Below are positions 14,331 through 24,765 of a DNA stretch of 24,765 nt, piece by piece. Position numbers and translations under genes: made by a program. This stretch comes from an uncultured Phascolarctobacterium sp. GTDB lineage: Bacteria > Bacillota > Negativicutes > Acidaminococcales > Acidaminococcaceae. A model generated the notes under the pieces. The model was not told where the DNA came from. It did no database searches and saw nothing but the letters and a program-made list of their open reading frames with translations. Where the stretch lies: positions 1 through 24,765 of the forward strand of contig CALCHC010000077.1 of NCBI GenBank assembly GCA_937901335.1. Direction: 5' to 3'. Every line of letters starts with the position of its first letter. Position 1 is the first letter of the stretch.

Positions 14331-15614
14331 TTATTTAATGTTGTAGAAAACCTTTTTGCCGTTGTATTTTGCAGCTTTACCAAGGTCTTCTTCGATGCGG
14401 AGAAGTTGGTTGTATTTTGCAACGCGGTCAGTACGAGCCGGTGCACCGGTTTTAATTTGACCAGCATTAACTGCAACTGCAATGTCAGCCAAAGTAGTGT
14501 CTTCAGTTTCACCACTGCGGTGAGAAATAATGCAAGTGTAACCTGCACGTTTAGCAGTTTCAATAGCGTTAAAGGTTTCAGTCAAAGTACCGATTTGGTT
14601 TACTTTAATGAGGATAGCATTTGCTACGCCTTTGTTGATGCCTTGAACCAGACGTTCTTCGTTGGTTACGAACAGGTCGTCGCCAACCAATTGAACTTTT
14701 TTGCCAATTTTCTTGGTCAAAAGTTTCCAGCCAGCCCAGTCATCTTCAGCCAAACCGTCTTCAATAGAGATGATAGGATATTTTTCGCAAAGGTCTGCCA
14801 AATATTCAACCATTTCTTCAGAAGTTTTTACGAGACCTTCACCTTCCAGGTGATATTTGCCGTCTTTGTACATTTCGCTGCTTGCAACGTCCAGTGCAAT
14901 TACGATATCTTTTTCCGGTTTGTAGCCAGCTTTAACAACTGCTTCCAAAATAACTTCGATAGCTTCTGCGTTGTTTTTCAGGTTAGGAGCAAAGCCACCT
15001 TCATCACCCAAAGCAGTGCTCAAACCTTTTTCTTTCAGCAATGCTTTCAGGTTGTGATAAATTTCTGCGTTCATACGCAGAGCTTCGCTAAAGGATTTTG
15101 CACCAACGGGCATAATCATAAATTCTTGAATATCAACGTTGTTGTCAGCATGTTCGCCACCATTAAGAATGTTCATCATGGGAACGGGCAATTCTTTAGC
15201 TGCAACACCGCCCAAGTACAAGTACAAAGGCAAGCCAACAGAAGAAGCTGCTGCTCTTGCTACTGCCATGGAAACACCAAGAATAGCATTTGCACCAAGT
15301 CTGCCTTTATTAGGAGTACCGTCCAAGCGAACCAACAATTCGTCGATTTCAGTTTGACGAGTAGCTTCCAAACCAATCAAAGCTTCTGCAATAATATCGT
15401 TAACATTATCAACTGCTTTGGTTACGCCTTTGCCAAGATAACGTTCTTTATCACCATCACGCAGTTCAACTGCTTCGTGTACGCCGGTAGAAGCACCGGA
15501 AGGAACTGCAGCACGACCAACAGCACCATCTTCCAAAATAACTTCAACTTCTACGGTAGGATTGCCGCGGGAATCAAGAATCTCACGAGCATATACTTCG
15601 GTAATCATTGCCAT
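14331..15614 (-). CDS. eno: Enolase
   Basis: Enolase converts 2-phosphoglycerate to phosphoenolpyruvate. From the chosen start the protein has 427 aa, the normal length. Conserved residues seen are Glu164 (DIQEF), Glu205 (LGDEGG), the Mg ligands Asp242, Glu285 and Asp312, Lys337 in ILIKVNQIGT, the signature SHRSGETED (364-372) and Lys388 (QIKTG). A longer frame begins at a GTG (15626), but that codon lies inside the GAGGTGG ribosome binding site (15629-15623). The ATG at 15614, 8 bases further on, is the proper start. It is last in the cggR operon, 21 bp after gpmI. Confidence 0.97.
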   Translation of the reverse strand: MAMITEVYAREILDSRGNPTVEVEVILEDGAVGRAAVPSGASTGVHEAVELRDGDKERYLGKGVTKAVDNVNDIIAEALIGLEATRQTEIDELLVRLDGTPNKGRLGANAILGVSMAVARAAASSVGLPLYLYLGGVAAKELPVPMMNILNGGEHADNNVDIQEFMIMPVGAKSFSEALRMNAEIYHNLKALLKEKGLSTALGDEGGFAPNLKNNAEAIEVILEAVVKAGYKPEKDIVIALDVASSEMYKDGKYHLEGEGLVKTSEEMVEYLADLCEKYPIISIEDGLAEDDWAGWKLLTKKIGKKVQLVGDDLFVTNEERLVQGINKGVANAILIKVNQIGTLTETFNAIETAKRAGYTCIISHRSGETEDTTLADIAVAVNAGQIKTGAPARTDRVAKYNQLLRIEEDLGKAAKYNGKKVFYNIK

Positions 15615-15635
15615 AACAAAATCCACCTCGAATTA

Positions 15636-17156
15636 TTATTTTTCTATCAAGCTGCTGCCTGTCATAACAGCAGGTTTTTCAATATTTAAAAGTTCCAACA
15701 TAGTAGGAGCAATGTCAGCCAAAACACCACTATGAAGTTTATGTTCTTCATTACTTACTAAAATGAACGGTACGATGTTTGTAGTATGTGCAGTATGAGG
15801 AGTTCCGTCAGCTTCTGCCATTTTTTCCAAGTTACCATGGTCAGCAGTAATGCAAACGCTACCACCTAAGCTAAGCACTTTATCTACAACTTTACCTACA
15901 CATTCATCTACAGCTTCCATAGCCTTGATTGCCGCAGGAAGCACACCAGTATGACCAACCATATCAGGATTTGCGTAATTAAGAACAACTACATCAAATT
16001 TATCTTTATCAAGTTCTGCCAAAAGTGCATCAGTTACATCGTAAGCACTCATTTCCGGTTGCAGGTCATAAGTTGCAACCTTGGGAGAATTTATTAAGAT
16101 TCTTTCTTCATTCAGGTTAGGTTCTTCTACCCCACCATTAAAGAAGAAAGTTACGTGAGCATATTTTTCAGTTTCAGCAATACGCAATTGGTGCTTGCCT
16201 TCTTTAGCCAAAACTTCACCCAAAGTATCATTATATTCTTCAGGAGGATAAGCTACAGGAGCATCAATGGTTGCATCATATTGAGTCATACACACATAAT
16301 TTACAGGCAATGCACTAGCAGGACGTTCAAAATGAGGGAACTCTGCATCGTTCAAAGCACGAGTAATTTGACGAGCACGATCAGGGCGGAAGTTAAAGAA
16401 GATGATTCCGTCACCACTAGTAATTTTAGCATCAACGCCTTCAACTACCATAGGCTCTACAAATTCGTCAGTTACACCTGCTTCATAAGATGCTTCCACA
16501 CCTTGTACGGGGTCTGCAACTAAATTGCCTTCGCCCAAGACTAAAGTTTTGTAAGCTTTTTCTATTCTGTCCCAACGATTATCGCGGTCCATAGCATAGT
16601 AGCGTCCCATAACAGTTGCAATTTTACCAAACTCCATACCTGCAATGGCTTCTTGTAATTGTTTAATGAAACCAACAGCAGATTTAGGAGGAACGTCACG
16701 ACCATCAAGGAAAGCATGCACATAAACTTTTTCTAAACCACGCGCTTTAGCCATTTGGAGCAAAGCAATCAAGTGATTAATATTACTATGCACACCACCA
16801 TCAGAAAGCAAGCCCATCAAATGCAAGGCCTTGCCTGCATTTTTAGTCTTGTCCATACAAGCACACAATACTTCGTTATCAAAGAAGTCTCCATCTTTAA
16901 TAGCTTTAGTAATTCGTGTTAAAGATTGGTAAATAATGCGTCCGGCACCAATATTTAAATGCCCAACTTCAGAGTTACCAATTTGTCCTTCGGGTAAGCC
17001 AACTTCCATACCGCTGGCTTCCAAAGTTGTATGGGGGAACTCTGCAAAATATCTATCAAGATTAGGTGTTTGCGCCAAAGTAGCCGCATTCACGTCACTT
17101 GCAGGCGCAACACCCCAACCATCAAGAATCATTAACATTACGGGTTTCTTAGACAT
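15636..17156 (-). CDS. gpmI: 2,3-bisphosphoglycerate-independent phosphoglycerate mutase
   Basis: This Mn-dependent enzyme of the alkaline phosphatase superfamily interconverts 3- and 2-phosphoglycerate. The 506-aa protein has the metal-binding start MILDGWG (Asp12), the phosphoserine nucleophile Ser62 in GQIGNSEVGHLNIGAGR, HAFLDGRDVPP (substrate loop), MGRYYAMDRDNRWDR and the metal site TADHGNLEKM. The start is ATG at 17156 with GAGAGG about 10 bases upstream. It begins 15 bp after the pgk-tpi stop and ends 21 bp before eno, in the middle of the lower-glycolysis operon. Confidence 0.97.
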   Translation of the reverse strand: MSKKPVMLMILDGWGVAPASDVNAATLAQTPNLDRYFAEFPHTTLEASGMEVGLPEGQIGNSEVGHLNIGAGRIIYQSLTRITKAIKDGDFFDNEVLCACMDKTKNAGKALHLMGLLSDGGVHSNINHLIALLQMAKARGLEKVYVHAFLDGRDVPPKSAVGFIKQLQEAIAGMEFGKIATVMGRYYAMDRDNRWDRIEKAYKTLVLGEGNLVADPVQGVEASYEAGVTDEFVEPMVVEGVDAKITSGDGIIFFNFRPDRARQITRALNDAEFPHFERPASALPVNYVCMTQYDATIDAPVAYPPEEYNDTLGEVLAKEGKHQLRIAETEKYAHVTFFFNGGVEEPNLNEERILINSPKVATYDLQPEMSAYDVTDALLAELDKDKFDVVVLNYANPDMVGHTGVLPAAIKAMEAVDECVGKVVDKVLSLGGSVCITADHGNLEKMAEADGTPHTAHTTNIVPFILVSNEEHKLHSGVLADIAPTMLELLNIEKPAVMTGSSLIEK

Positions 17157-17171
17157 TAATTATTGCCTCTC

Positions 17172-19097
17172 TTAGAAACTACGAGCGATAGCAGCAAAGG
17201 TTTCTGCTTTCAAGCTTGCGCCACCAACGAGTACACCGTCAATACCGCTAATGTTAAAGCTTGCTGCGTTCTTTTCGTTTACGCTGCCGCCGTACAAAAT
17301 ACGTACTTTGCGAGCAACATCTTCGTTAAAGATTTTAGCAATTTTTTCACGAATCAAACGGCAAACTACTTGAGCGTCTTCTGCAGTTGCAGATTTACCG
17401 CTACCAATAGCCCATACGGGTTCATAAGCTACTACCATATTTTCAGCTTGTTCAGCATTAATAACTCTCAAAGCATTGCTCAGTTGCATGCTAATTTTAC
17501 GAGCAGTTTTACCAGCTTCACGTTCTTCTAAGTTTTCACCAACGCAGAGCATAGGTTTCAAACCGTTTCGATAAGCTGCAACCATTTTTTTAGCAACAAC
17601 TGCTTCGTTATCACCAAAGAGTGCACGACGTTCGCTGTGACCAACCATTACATATTCAGCACAAATATCAGCAATCATCGCACCGGAAATAGCACCGGTA
17701 TAAGCACCAGCATCTTCCCAATGCAAGTCTTGAGCGCCATAACCAACATGTTTGCCGTCGATAGCATCAGCTACGCTTTCCAAAGCGGTAAAGGTCGGGA
17801 AAATAACAACTTCATTCAAAGTGCCATTTGTTTCCATAACAATATCTTCAGCGAGTTCAATAGATTCGCCTACAGTTTTATGCATTTTCCAGTTGCCTGC
17901 AATCATTTTACGACGAACATCGTCAAGAGCAGCAACACCCGGTAATACTTTGCCTTCCAAATATTCTAAGGAAGCACCGCCACCGGTAGAGATGTGGCTA
18001 ATTTTATCTGCCAAGCCAAGTTTTTCAATAGCAGCAACGGAGTCGCCACCACCAACGATACTTACAGCACGGCTCTTAGCTACAGCTTTTGCTACAGCTT
18101 CAGTACCTTTGCAGAAAGCATCCATTTCGAATACGCCCATAGGACCATTCCAAACAATCATCTTAGCATCTTTCAGAGCAGCAGCATAAGCAACGCGAGT
18201 TTCTTCGCCAATGTCGAGAGCCATAGAGTCTTGGTTCAATTCTGCAACTTTTTCAGTAGCGTGTTTAGCATCAGCAGCGAAAGCTTCTGCCATTACCAAG
18301 TCGGTAGGCAACAACATTTTTACGCCATTAGCTTCAGCTTTAGCAAGCAAAGTTTTAGCCAATTCAATTTTATCTTCTTCAACCAAGGATTTACCCATCT
18401 TGTAGCCTTGAGCAGCCAAGAAGGTATTAGCCATACCACCACCAATAAGCAGGGTATCAACTTTATCCAAAAGGTTTTCGATTACGCCAATTTTATCGGA
18501 AACTTTAGCACCACCGATGATTGCTGCAAAGGGATGCAAAGGTTCGGTAACAGCTTTGCCAACGAAAGCGATTTCTTTTTCTAAAAGGAAACCTGCAGCT
18601 GCCGGCAAGAAATGAGTTACGCCTTCAACGGAAGCGTGAGCACGATGGGATACGCCAAAGCCGTCGTTAACATACAAATCTGCCAAAGAAGCAAGTTGTT
18701 CAGCAAAGTCCATATCGTTCTTTTCTTCTTCTTTGTGGAAGCGCAAGTTTTCCAAAAGCAAGAGTTGGCCTGCTTTAAGATTTTTAGCAGCAGCTTTAGC
18801 CACATCGCCTACACAGTCAGGAGCAAAAGAAATCTTTTTGCCCAACAATTTGCCAAGATGTTTAGCAACAGGTGCCAAAGTATATTTAGGATTAACTTCC
18901 CCTTTAGGACGACCAAGATGAGCCATACAAATTACAGCAGCATCGTTTTCCAACAAATATTTGATGGTGTCCAAGGAAGCACGAATTCTAGTATCATCAG
19001 AAATATTACCTTCAGCATCGAAGGGAACGTTAAAATCAACACGTACCAGTACTTTTTGACCGGCAACGTCTAAATCTCTAAGAGTCTTTTTATCCAC
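17172..19097 (-). CDS. pgk-tpi: Phosphoglycerate kinase-triosephosphate isomerase fusion
   Basis: One 641-aa frame holds two full glycolytic enzymes. Residues 1-396 are phosphoglycerate kinase: RVDFNVPFD, DTRIRASL, GGAKVSDKI (195-203), VWNGPMGVFE, GGGDS (349-353) and STGGGASLEYLEG. Residues 398-641 are triosephosphate isomerase: AGNWKMHKT (Lys404), VGHSERR (His487), AYEPVWAIGSG (Glu559) and the phosphate loop YGGSVN plus VGGASL. The join, LDDVRRKMIAGNW, has no linker; RRKMIAGNW is how stand-alone isomerases begin. No ribosome binding site precedes the internal ATG (17906-17904), so a separate isomerase is unlikely. The start is GTG with AGGGG 9 bases upstream. It lies between gap (17 bp) and gpmI (15 bp). 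A fused PGK-TIM is known from Thermotoga. Confidence 0.96.
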   Translation of the reverse strand: MDKKTLRDLDVAGQKVLVRVDFNVPFDAEGNISDDTRIRASLDTIKYLLENDAAVICMAHLGRPKGEVNPKYTLAPVAKHLGKLLGKKISFAPDCVGDVAKAAAKNLKAGQLLLLENLRFHKEEEKNDMDFAEQLASLADLYVNDGFGVSHRAHASVEGVTHFLPAAAGFLLEKEIAFVGKAVTEPLHPFAAIIGGAKVSDKIGVIENLLDKVDTLLIGGGMANTFLAAQGYKMGKSLVEEDKIELAKTLLAKAEANGVKMLLPTDLVMAEAFAADAKHATEKVAELNQDSMALDIGEETRVAYAAALKDAKMIVWNGPMGVFEMDAFCKGTEAVAKAVAKSRAVSIVGGGDSVAAIEKLGLADKISHISTGGGASLEYLEGKVLPGVAALDDVRRKMIAGNWKMHKTVGESIELAEDIVMETNGTLNEVVIFPTFTALESVADAIDGKHVGYGAQDLHWEDAGAYTGAISGAMIADICAEYVMVGHSERRALFGDNEAVVAKKMVAAYRNGLKPMLCVGENLEEREAGKTARKISMQLSNALRVINAEQAENMVVAYEPVWAIGSGKSATAEDAQVVCRLIREKIAKIFNEDVARKVRILYGGSVNEKNAASFNISGIDGVLVGGASLKAETFAAIARSF

Positions 19098-19114
19098 GTA
19101 AACTTACCCCTATC

Positions 19115-20119
19115 TTACAGACCTTTAGCTGCAATGTAGCAAGCCAAATCTACAACGCGGTTGGAATAACCCCATTCATTGTCATACCAGGAAACAACTT
19201 TAGCCATACGAGGACCTACCATCATGGTGGACAAGCCGTCAACGATGGAGCTCAGCGGGCAACCATTGTAGTCACGGGAAACGAGCGGAAGTTCATTGTA
19301 GCCGAGGATGCCTTTCAATTTGCCTTCAGCAGCTTCTTTCAATGCAGCATTGATTTCTTCAGCAGTGGTATCTTTTTGGAGGAGAACAGTCAAGTCAGTA
19401 ATGGAAACGTTCGGAGTAGGAACGCGCATAGCAAAACCATTCAGTTTGCCTTTCAATTCAGGAAGAACGAGAGCTACAGCTTTAGCAGCGCCAGTGGTAG
19501 TCGGAATGATGGAGCAAGCAGCAGCACGAGCACGGCGCAAATCTTTATGCGGGAGGTCGAGGATGCGTTGGTCATTAGTATAGGAGTGAACGGTGGTCAT
19601 CAAACCGCTTTCAATACCAAATTTTTCCATCAAAACTTTGGTGAACGGAGCCAAGCAGTTGGTGGTGCAGGAAGCGTTAGAAATGATGTGATGGTTAGCA
19701 GGATCATATTTATCTTCGTTTACACCCATAACGATGGTGATATCTTCTTGTTTAGCAGGAGCGGAGATAATAACTTTTTTAGCACCAGCTTCAATGTGAG
19801 CAGCAGCTTTCGGACCATCGGTGAAACGACCGGTGGATTCAACTACGATTTCAACACCGAGTTCGCCCCAAGGCAATTTAGCAGGATCGGTTTGAGCCAA
19901 TACTTGAACTTTTTTACCATCAACAACGATGCAATCGCCATCAACAGTTACTTCATACGGGAAAGTGCCATGTACAGAGTCATATTTTAAAAGATGCGCC
20001 AAAGTTTCAGCGTCAGTCAAGTCATTTACAGCTACAACTTCTACGTCAGGATTGGTGAACGCTACACGGAAAACCTCGCGACCAATTCGACCAAAACCAT
20101 TAATACCTACTTTTGTCAT
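19115..20119 (-). CDS. gap: Glyceraldehyde-3-phosphate dehydrogenase, NAD-dependent
   Basis: The enzyme oxidises glyceraldehyde-3-phosphate to 1,3-bisphosphoglycerate. From the ATG at 20119 it has 334 aa, standard length. It has the Rossmann motif INGFGRIGR (6-14), Asp33 after VN (NAD preference), catalytic Cys151 in SNASCTTNCLAP, His178 in TTVHSYTNDQ, and WYDNEWGYSNR near the end. The frame stays open 15 codons further upstream, but AGGAGG (20133-20128) lies 8 bases before 20119, so that ATG is the start. It is the second gene of the operon, directly after cggR. Confidence 0.97.
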   Translation of the reverse strand: MTKVGINGFGRIGREVFRVAFTNPDVEVVAVNDLTDAETLAHLLKYDSVHGTFPYEVTVDGDCIVVDGKKVQVLAQTDPAKLPWGELGVEIVVESTGRFTDGPKAAAHIEAGAKKVIISAPAKQEDITIVMGVNEDKYDPANHHIISNASCTTNCLAPFTKVLMEKFGIESGLMTTVHSYTNDQRILDLPHKDLRRARAAACSIIPTTTGAAKAVALVLPELKGKLNGFAMRVPTPNVSITDLTVLLQKDTTAEEINAALKEAAEGKLKGILGYNELPLVSRDYNGCPLSSIVDGLSTMMVGPRMAKVVSWYDNEWGYSNRVVDLACYIAAKGL

Positions 20120-20179
20120 AATAAAATCCTCCTTAAATATATAAAAATATAAATTATTATGCACTACCGTGCTAAGTAA

Positions 20180-21205
20180 CTAAACCATGCGCACAATTTC
20201 GCGCGCCGCAGCCTCGTCAGTAACTAAAATATCTTGACGAGAAGCCCTAATAACTGACAAAATTGCTGCCGCTTTAGATTTACCACCTGCGATACCGATG
20301 ATAGTACCAATGTTCTGCAAATCTTGCAGCATAAGACCAGCATTATTAGTCATATAAATTTGTGTACCATCTAATGCAACATACTGACCGAAAGCTTCAC
20401 CAACAGCTCCGCCTTCTTCAAGCTTAGTAATCACTTCAGGTGGCAAACGTCTATGACGAGCCATAACACTTGCTCTACCCATGCCATGAACTAAAATATC
20501 AGCACGTTTGATGATATCAACTACAGTACGCACGCCAATATCTTCTTGCAAAATACTGTTGAGAATATCCTCGCTCACACCATCAGGCACATAAAGCTGC
20601 CTATAAGAAGCATTAAGCTTTTGAGCAAGTACGGTTGCAATAGTATTCGCCTGTAATTCCACATTATCGCCCAACCCACCACGAGCAGGAACGATTACAG
20701 TTTTAGGTTGGCTACCGGTAATATTAGCAGCCATAGCAGCCAAGGTTGTACCACCACTAACTGCAACAATATGCTCGTTACCGTCACCTAAAACTTTACT
20801 CAAGATTCTTGCAGAAGCACGACCAATTTCGCGTTTTACTACTTCCTCTTGCTCAGAATCACCAGGAATAATTACAACAGTACCAATTTTCAAGACATCA
20901 CTCAAAGTTTTTTCCAAAGAAGAAATATCTTGCAACTTGCGTACATAATCAGATAGCTCTCTTAAAATTGTAGCTCCTTCATCGGTAACAGTCATACCAG
21001 CAGAAGAAAAGTTTAATAATCCACAATTTTTTAAGAAGTCAACCTGTGCACGTAAAACGCGTTCACTTAATCCCAGTCTTGCAGATAAAGCTCTGCGACC
21101 AATAGGATATTCATGACTAACTTGTCGCAAAATTTGATAGCGTTGTACCAAAAGGTCTGTCAGTTCGGGAACTATTTTCTTTTGTAAATTGATAATACTA
21201 TCCAT
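20180..21205 (-). CDS. cggR: Central glycolytic genes regulator CggR (SorC/DeoR type)
   Basis: CggR represses the gapA operon in Bacillus and is released by fructose-1,6-bisphosphate. The 341-aa protein has an N-terminal winged helix-turn-helix (about 32-66, RALSARLGLSERVLRAQVDFLKNCGLL) and a C-terminal SorC sugar-phosphate domain with VAVSGGTTLAAMA (147-159), VPARGGLGDNVELQAN (172-187) and a terminal GIAGGKSKA. A GTG four codons upstream opens the same frame, but it overlaps the GGAGAG ribosome binding site, so the ATG at 21205 is preferred. It is first in the operon before gap, the same order as in Bacillus. Control by GGGAC repeats in its leader is inferred. Confidence 0.92.
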   Translation of the reverse strand: MDSIINLQKKIVPELTDLLVQRYQILRQVSHEYPIGRRALSARLGLSERVLRAQVDFLKNCGLLNFSSAGMTVTDEGATILRELSDYVRKLQDISSLEKTLSDVLKIGTVVIIPGDSEQEEVVKREIGRASARILSKVLGDGNEHIVAVSGGTTLAAMAANITGSQPKTVIVPARGGLGDNVELQANTIATVLAQKLNASYRQLYVPDGVSEDILNSILQEDIGVRTVVDIIKRADILVHGMGRASVMARHRRLPPEVITKLEEGGAVGEAFGQYVALDGTQIYMTNNAGLMLQDLQNIGTIIGIAGGKSKAAAILSVIRASRQDILVTDEAAAREIVRMV

Positions 21206-21227
21206 AAAACTCTCCACAAAAGTGCTC

Positions 21228-21257
21228 GTCCCTCGTGGAACTTTCCGTGTCCCACGA
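21228..21257 (-). promoter_or_regulatory. Probable CggR operator
   Basis: On the minus strand two GGGAC boxes (21253-21249 and 21232-21228) lie 21 bp apart, about two helical turns. This is close to the repeated CGGGAC arrangement of the Bacillus gapA operator. The segment also contains TCGTGG...CCACGA inverted arms (21233-21238, 21252-21257). It lies about 30-55 bases downstream of the predicted start and just before cggR, so bound CggR would block elongation. Confidence 0.65.
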
Positions 21258-21288
21258 ATCCTAACACAATCTTTGTCTTAACAAATCT

Positions 21289-21317
21289 ATTTTAGCACAC
21301 TATAATTTTTTTGTATA
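21289..21317 (-). promoter_or_regulatory. Promoter of the cggR-gap-pgk/tpi-gpmI-eno operon
   Basis: On the minus strand an extended -10, TGCTAAAAT (TAAAAT 21294-21289), has TATACA (21317-21312) 17 bp upstream. A start near 21282 leaves a leader of about 77 bases that holds the probable CggR operator. Confidence 0.55.
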
Positions 21318-21342
21318 TACAGATTCACATGAACGAAGTACG

Positions 21343-21384
21343 CATAAAAAAGAAAAACAGCACTGCATTTGCAGTGCTGTTTTT
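21343..21384 (-). terminator. Terminator of the rRNA operon
   Basis: AAAAACAGCACTGC (21353-21366) and its perfect complement (21371-21384) form a 14-bp stem with a 4-nt loop, 4 bases after 5S rRNA. On the minus strand a T-rich tract follows (21351-21345). It separates the rRNA operon from the cggR promoter about 30 bp further on. Confidence 0.93.
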
Positions 21385-21388
21385 CTAA

Positions 21389-21503
<115 letters not shown>

Positions 21504-21569
21504 TTATTATCTTCTCAGGTTATACCCTGAAAACTTCTCAGAAGAATTTTACTATGAGTAAATTTTTAA

Positions 21570-24765
<3,196 letters not shown>

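Noticed and set aside
15615..15626. Alternative GTG start of eno four codons upstream
   Set aside because: The GTG is part of the GAGGTGG ribosome binding site for the ATG at 15614.
14406..15689. 427-codon open frame on the plus strand
   Set aside because: It is antisense to eno, with a Cys/Phe/Asn-rich composition and no ribosome binding site. It is a shadow frame.
20120..20164. 15-residue N-terminal extension of gap
   Set aside because: A strong AGGAGG lies 8 bases before the ATG at 20119 and the GAPDH fold begins there. The extension has no conserved sequence.

Overview
The window reads as a chromosomal housekeeping segment of a low-to-moderate GC, Gram-negative-type Firmicute. The best guess is Negativicutes, Acidaminococcaceae-like (Phascolarctobacterium or a relative). 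This is an inference from the mix of a CggR-headed glycolytic operon, a two-gene SufC/SufB minimal Fe-S system, a K+-dependent membrane pyrophosphatase and Firmicute-style promoters and ribosome binding sites. No 16S sequence beyond its last ~48 nt is present to confirm it.

Layout, left to right. (1) 1-79: the first 26 codons of sfsA (minus). (2) 117-238: a nested inverted-repeat element. (3) 244-1259 (minus): lgt, then a tRNA-Arg(ACG) with its own consensus promoter and terminator. (4) 1385-3518 (plus): sufC-sufB, overlapping by 4 bp, with a terminator shared with the convergent LysR gene. (5) 3517-6030: a LysR-type regulator (minus) divergent from a DASS/SLC13 transporter (plus), with three dyads in the 124-bp space between them. 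(6) 6054-7633 (plus): pgi with its own promoter and terminator. (7) 7636-11697 (minus): carboxylesterase, rnr, smpB and ssrA (tmRNA), that is, the trans-translation machinery as one block. (8) 11756-14164 (minus): secG and hppA. (9) 14286-21317 (minus): the lower-glycolysis operon cggR, gap, pgk-tpi (one fused ORF), gpmI, eno. (10) 21343-24765 (minus): the end of an rRNA operon, 16S 3' end, a spacer without tRNA genes, 23S, 5S and a strong terminator.

Together the glycolytic genes cover glyceraldehyde-3-phosphate to phosphoenolpyruvate plus triose isomerisation. They are probably under CggR acting at GGGAC repeats just downstream of the cggR promoter. pgi is close by but is transcribed separately toward tmRNA. 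The PPi-driven pump lies between secG and the esterase-rnr-smpB-ssrA block.

The points most worth a second look are a cysteine-rich insertion in the SufC ATPase, the in-frame pgk-tpi fusion, the nested inverted-repeat element at 117-238, a tRNA-Arg with an A-C acceptor mismatch, several active-site substitutions (Lgt, esterase, DASS transporter) and the CggR-like operator. I found no CRISPR array, phage or insertion sequence, and no wholly new defence or biosynthetic system.
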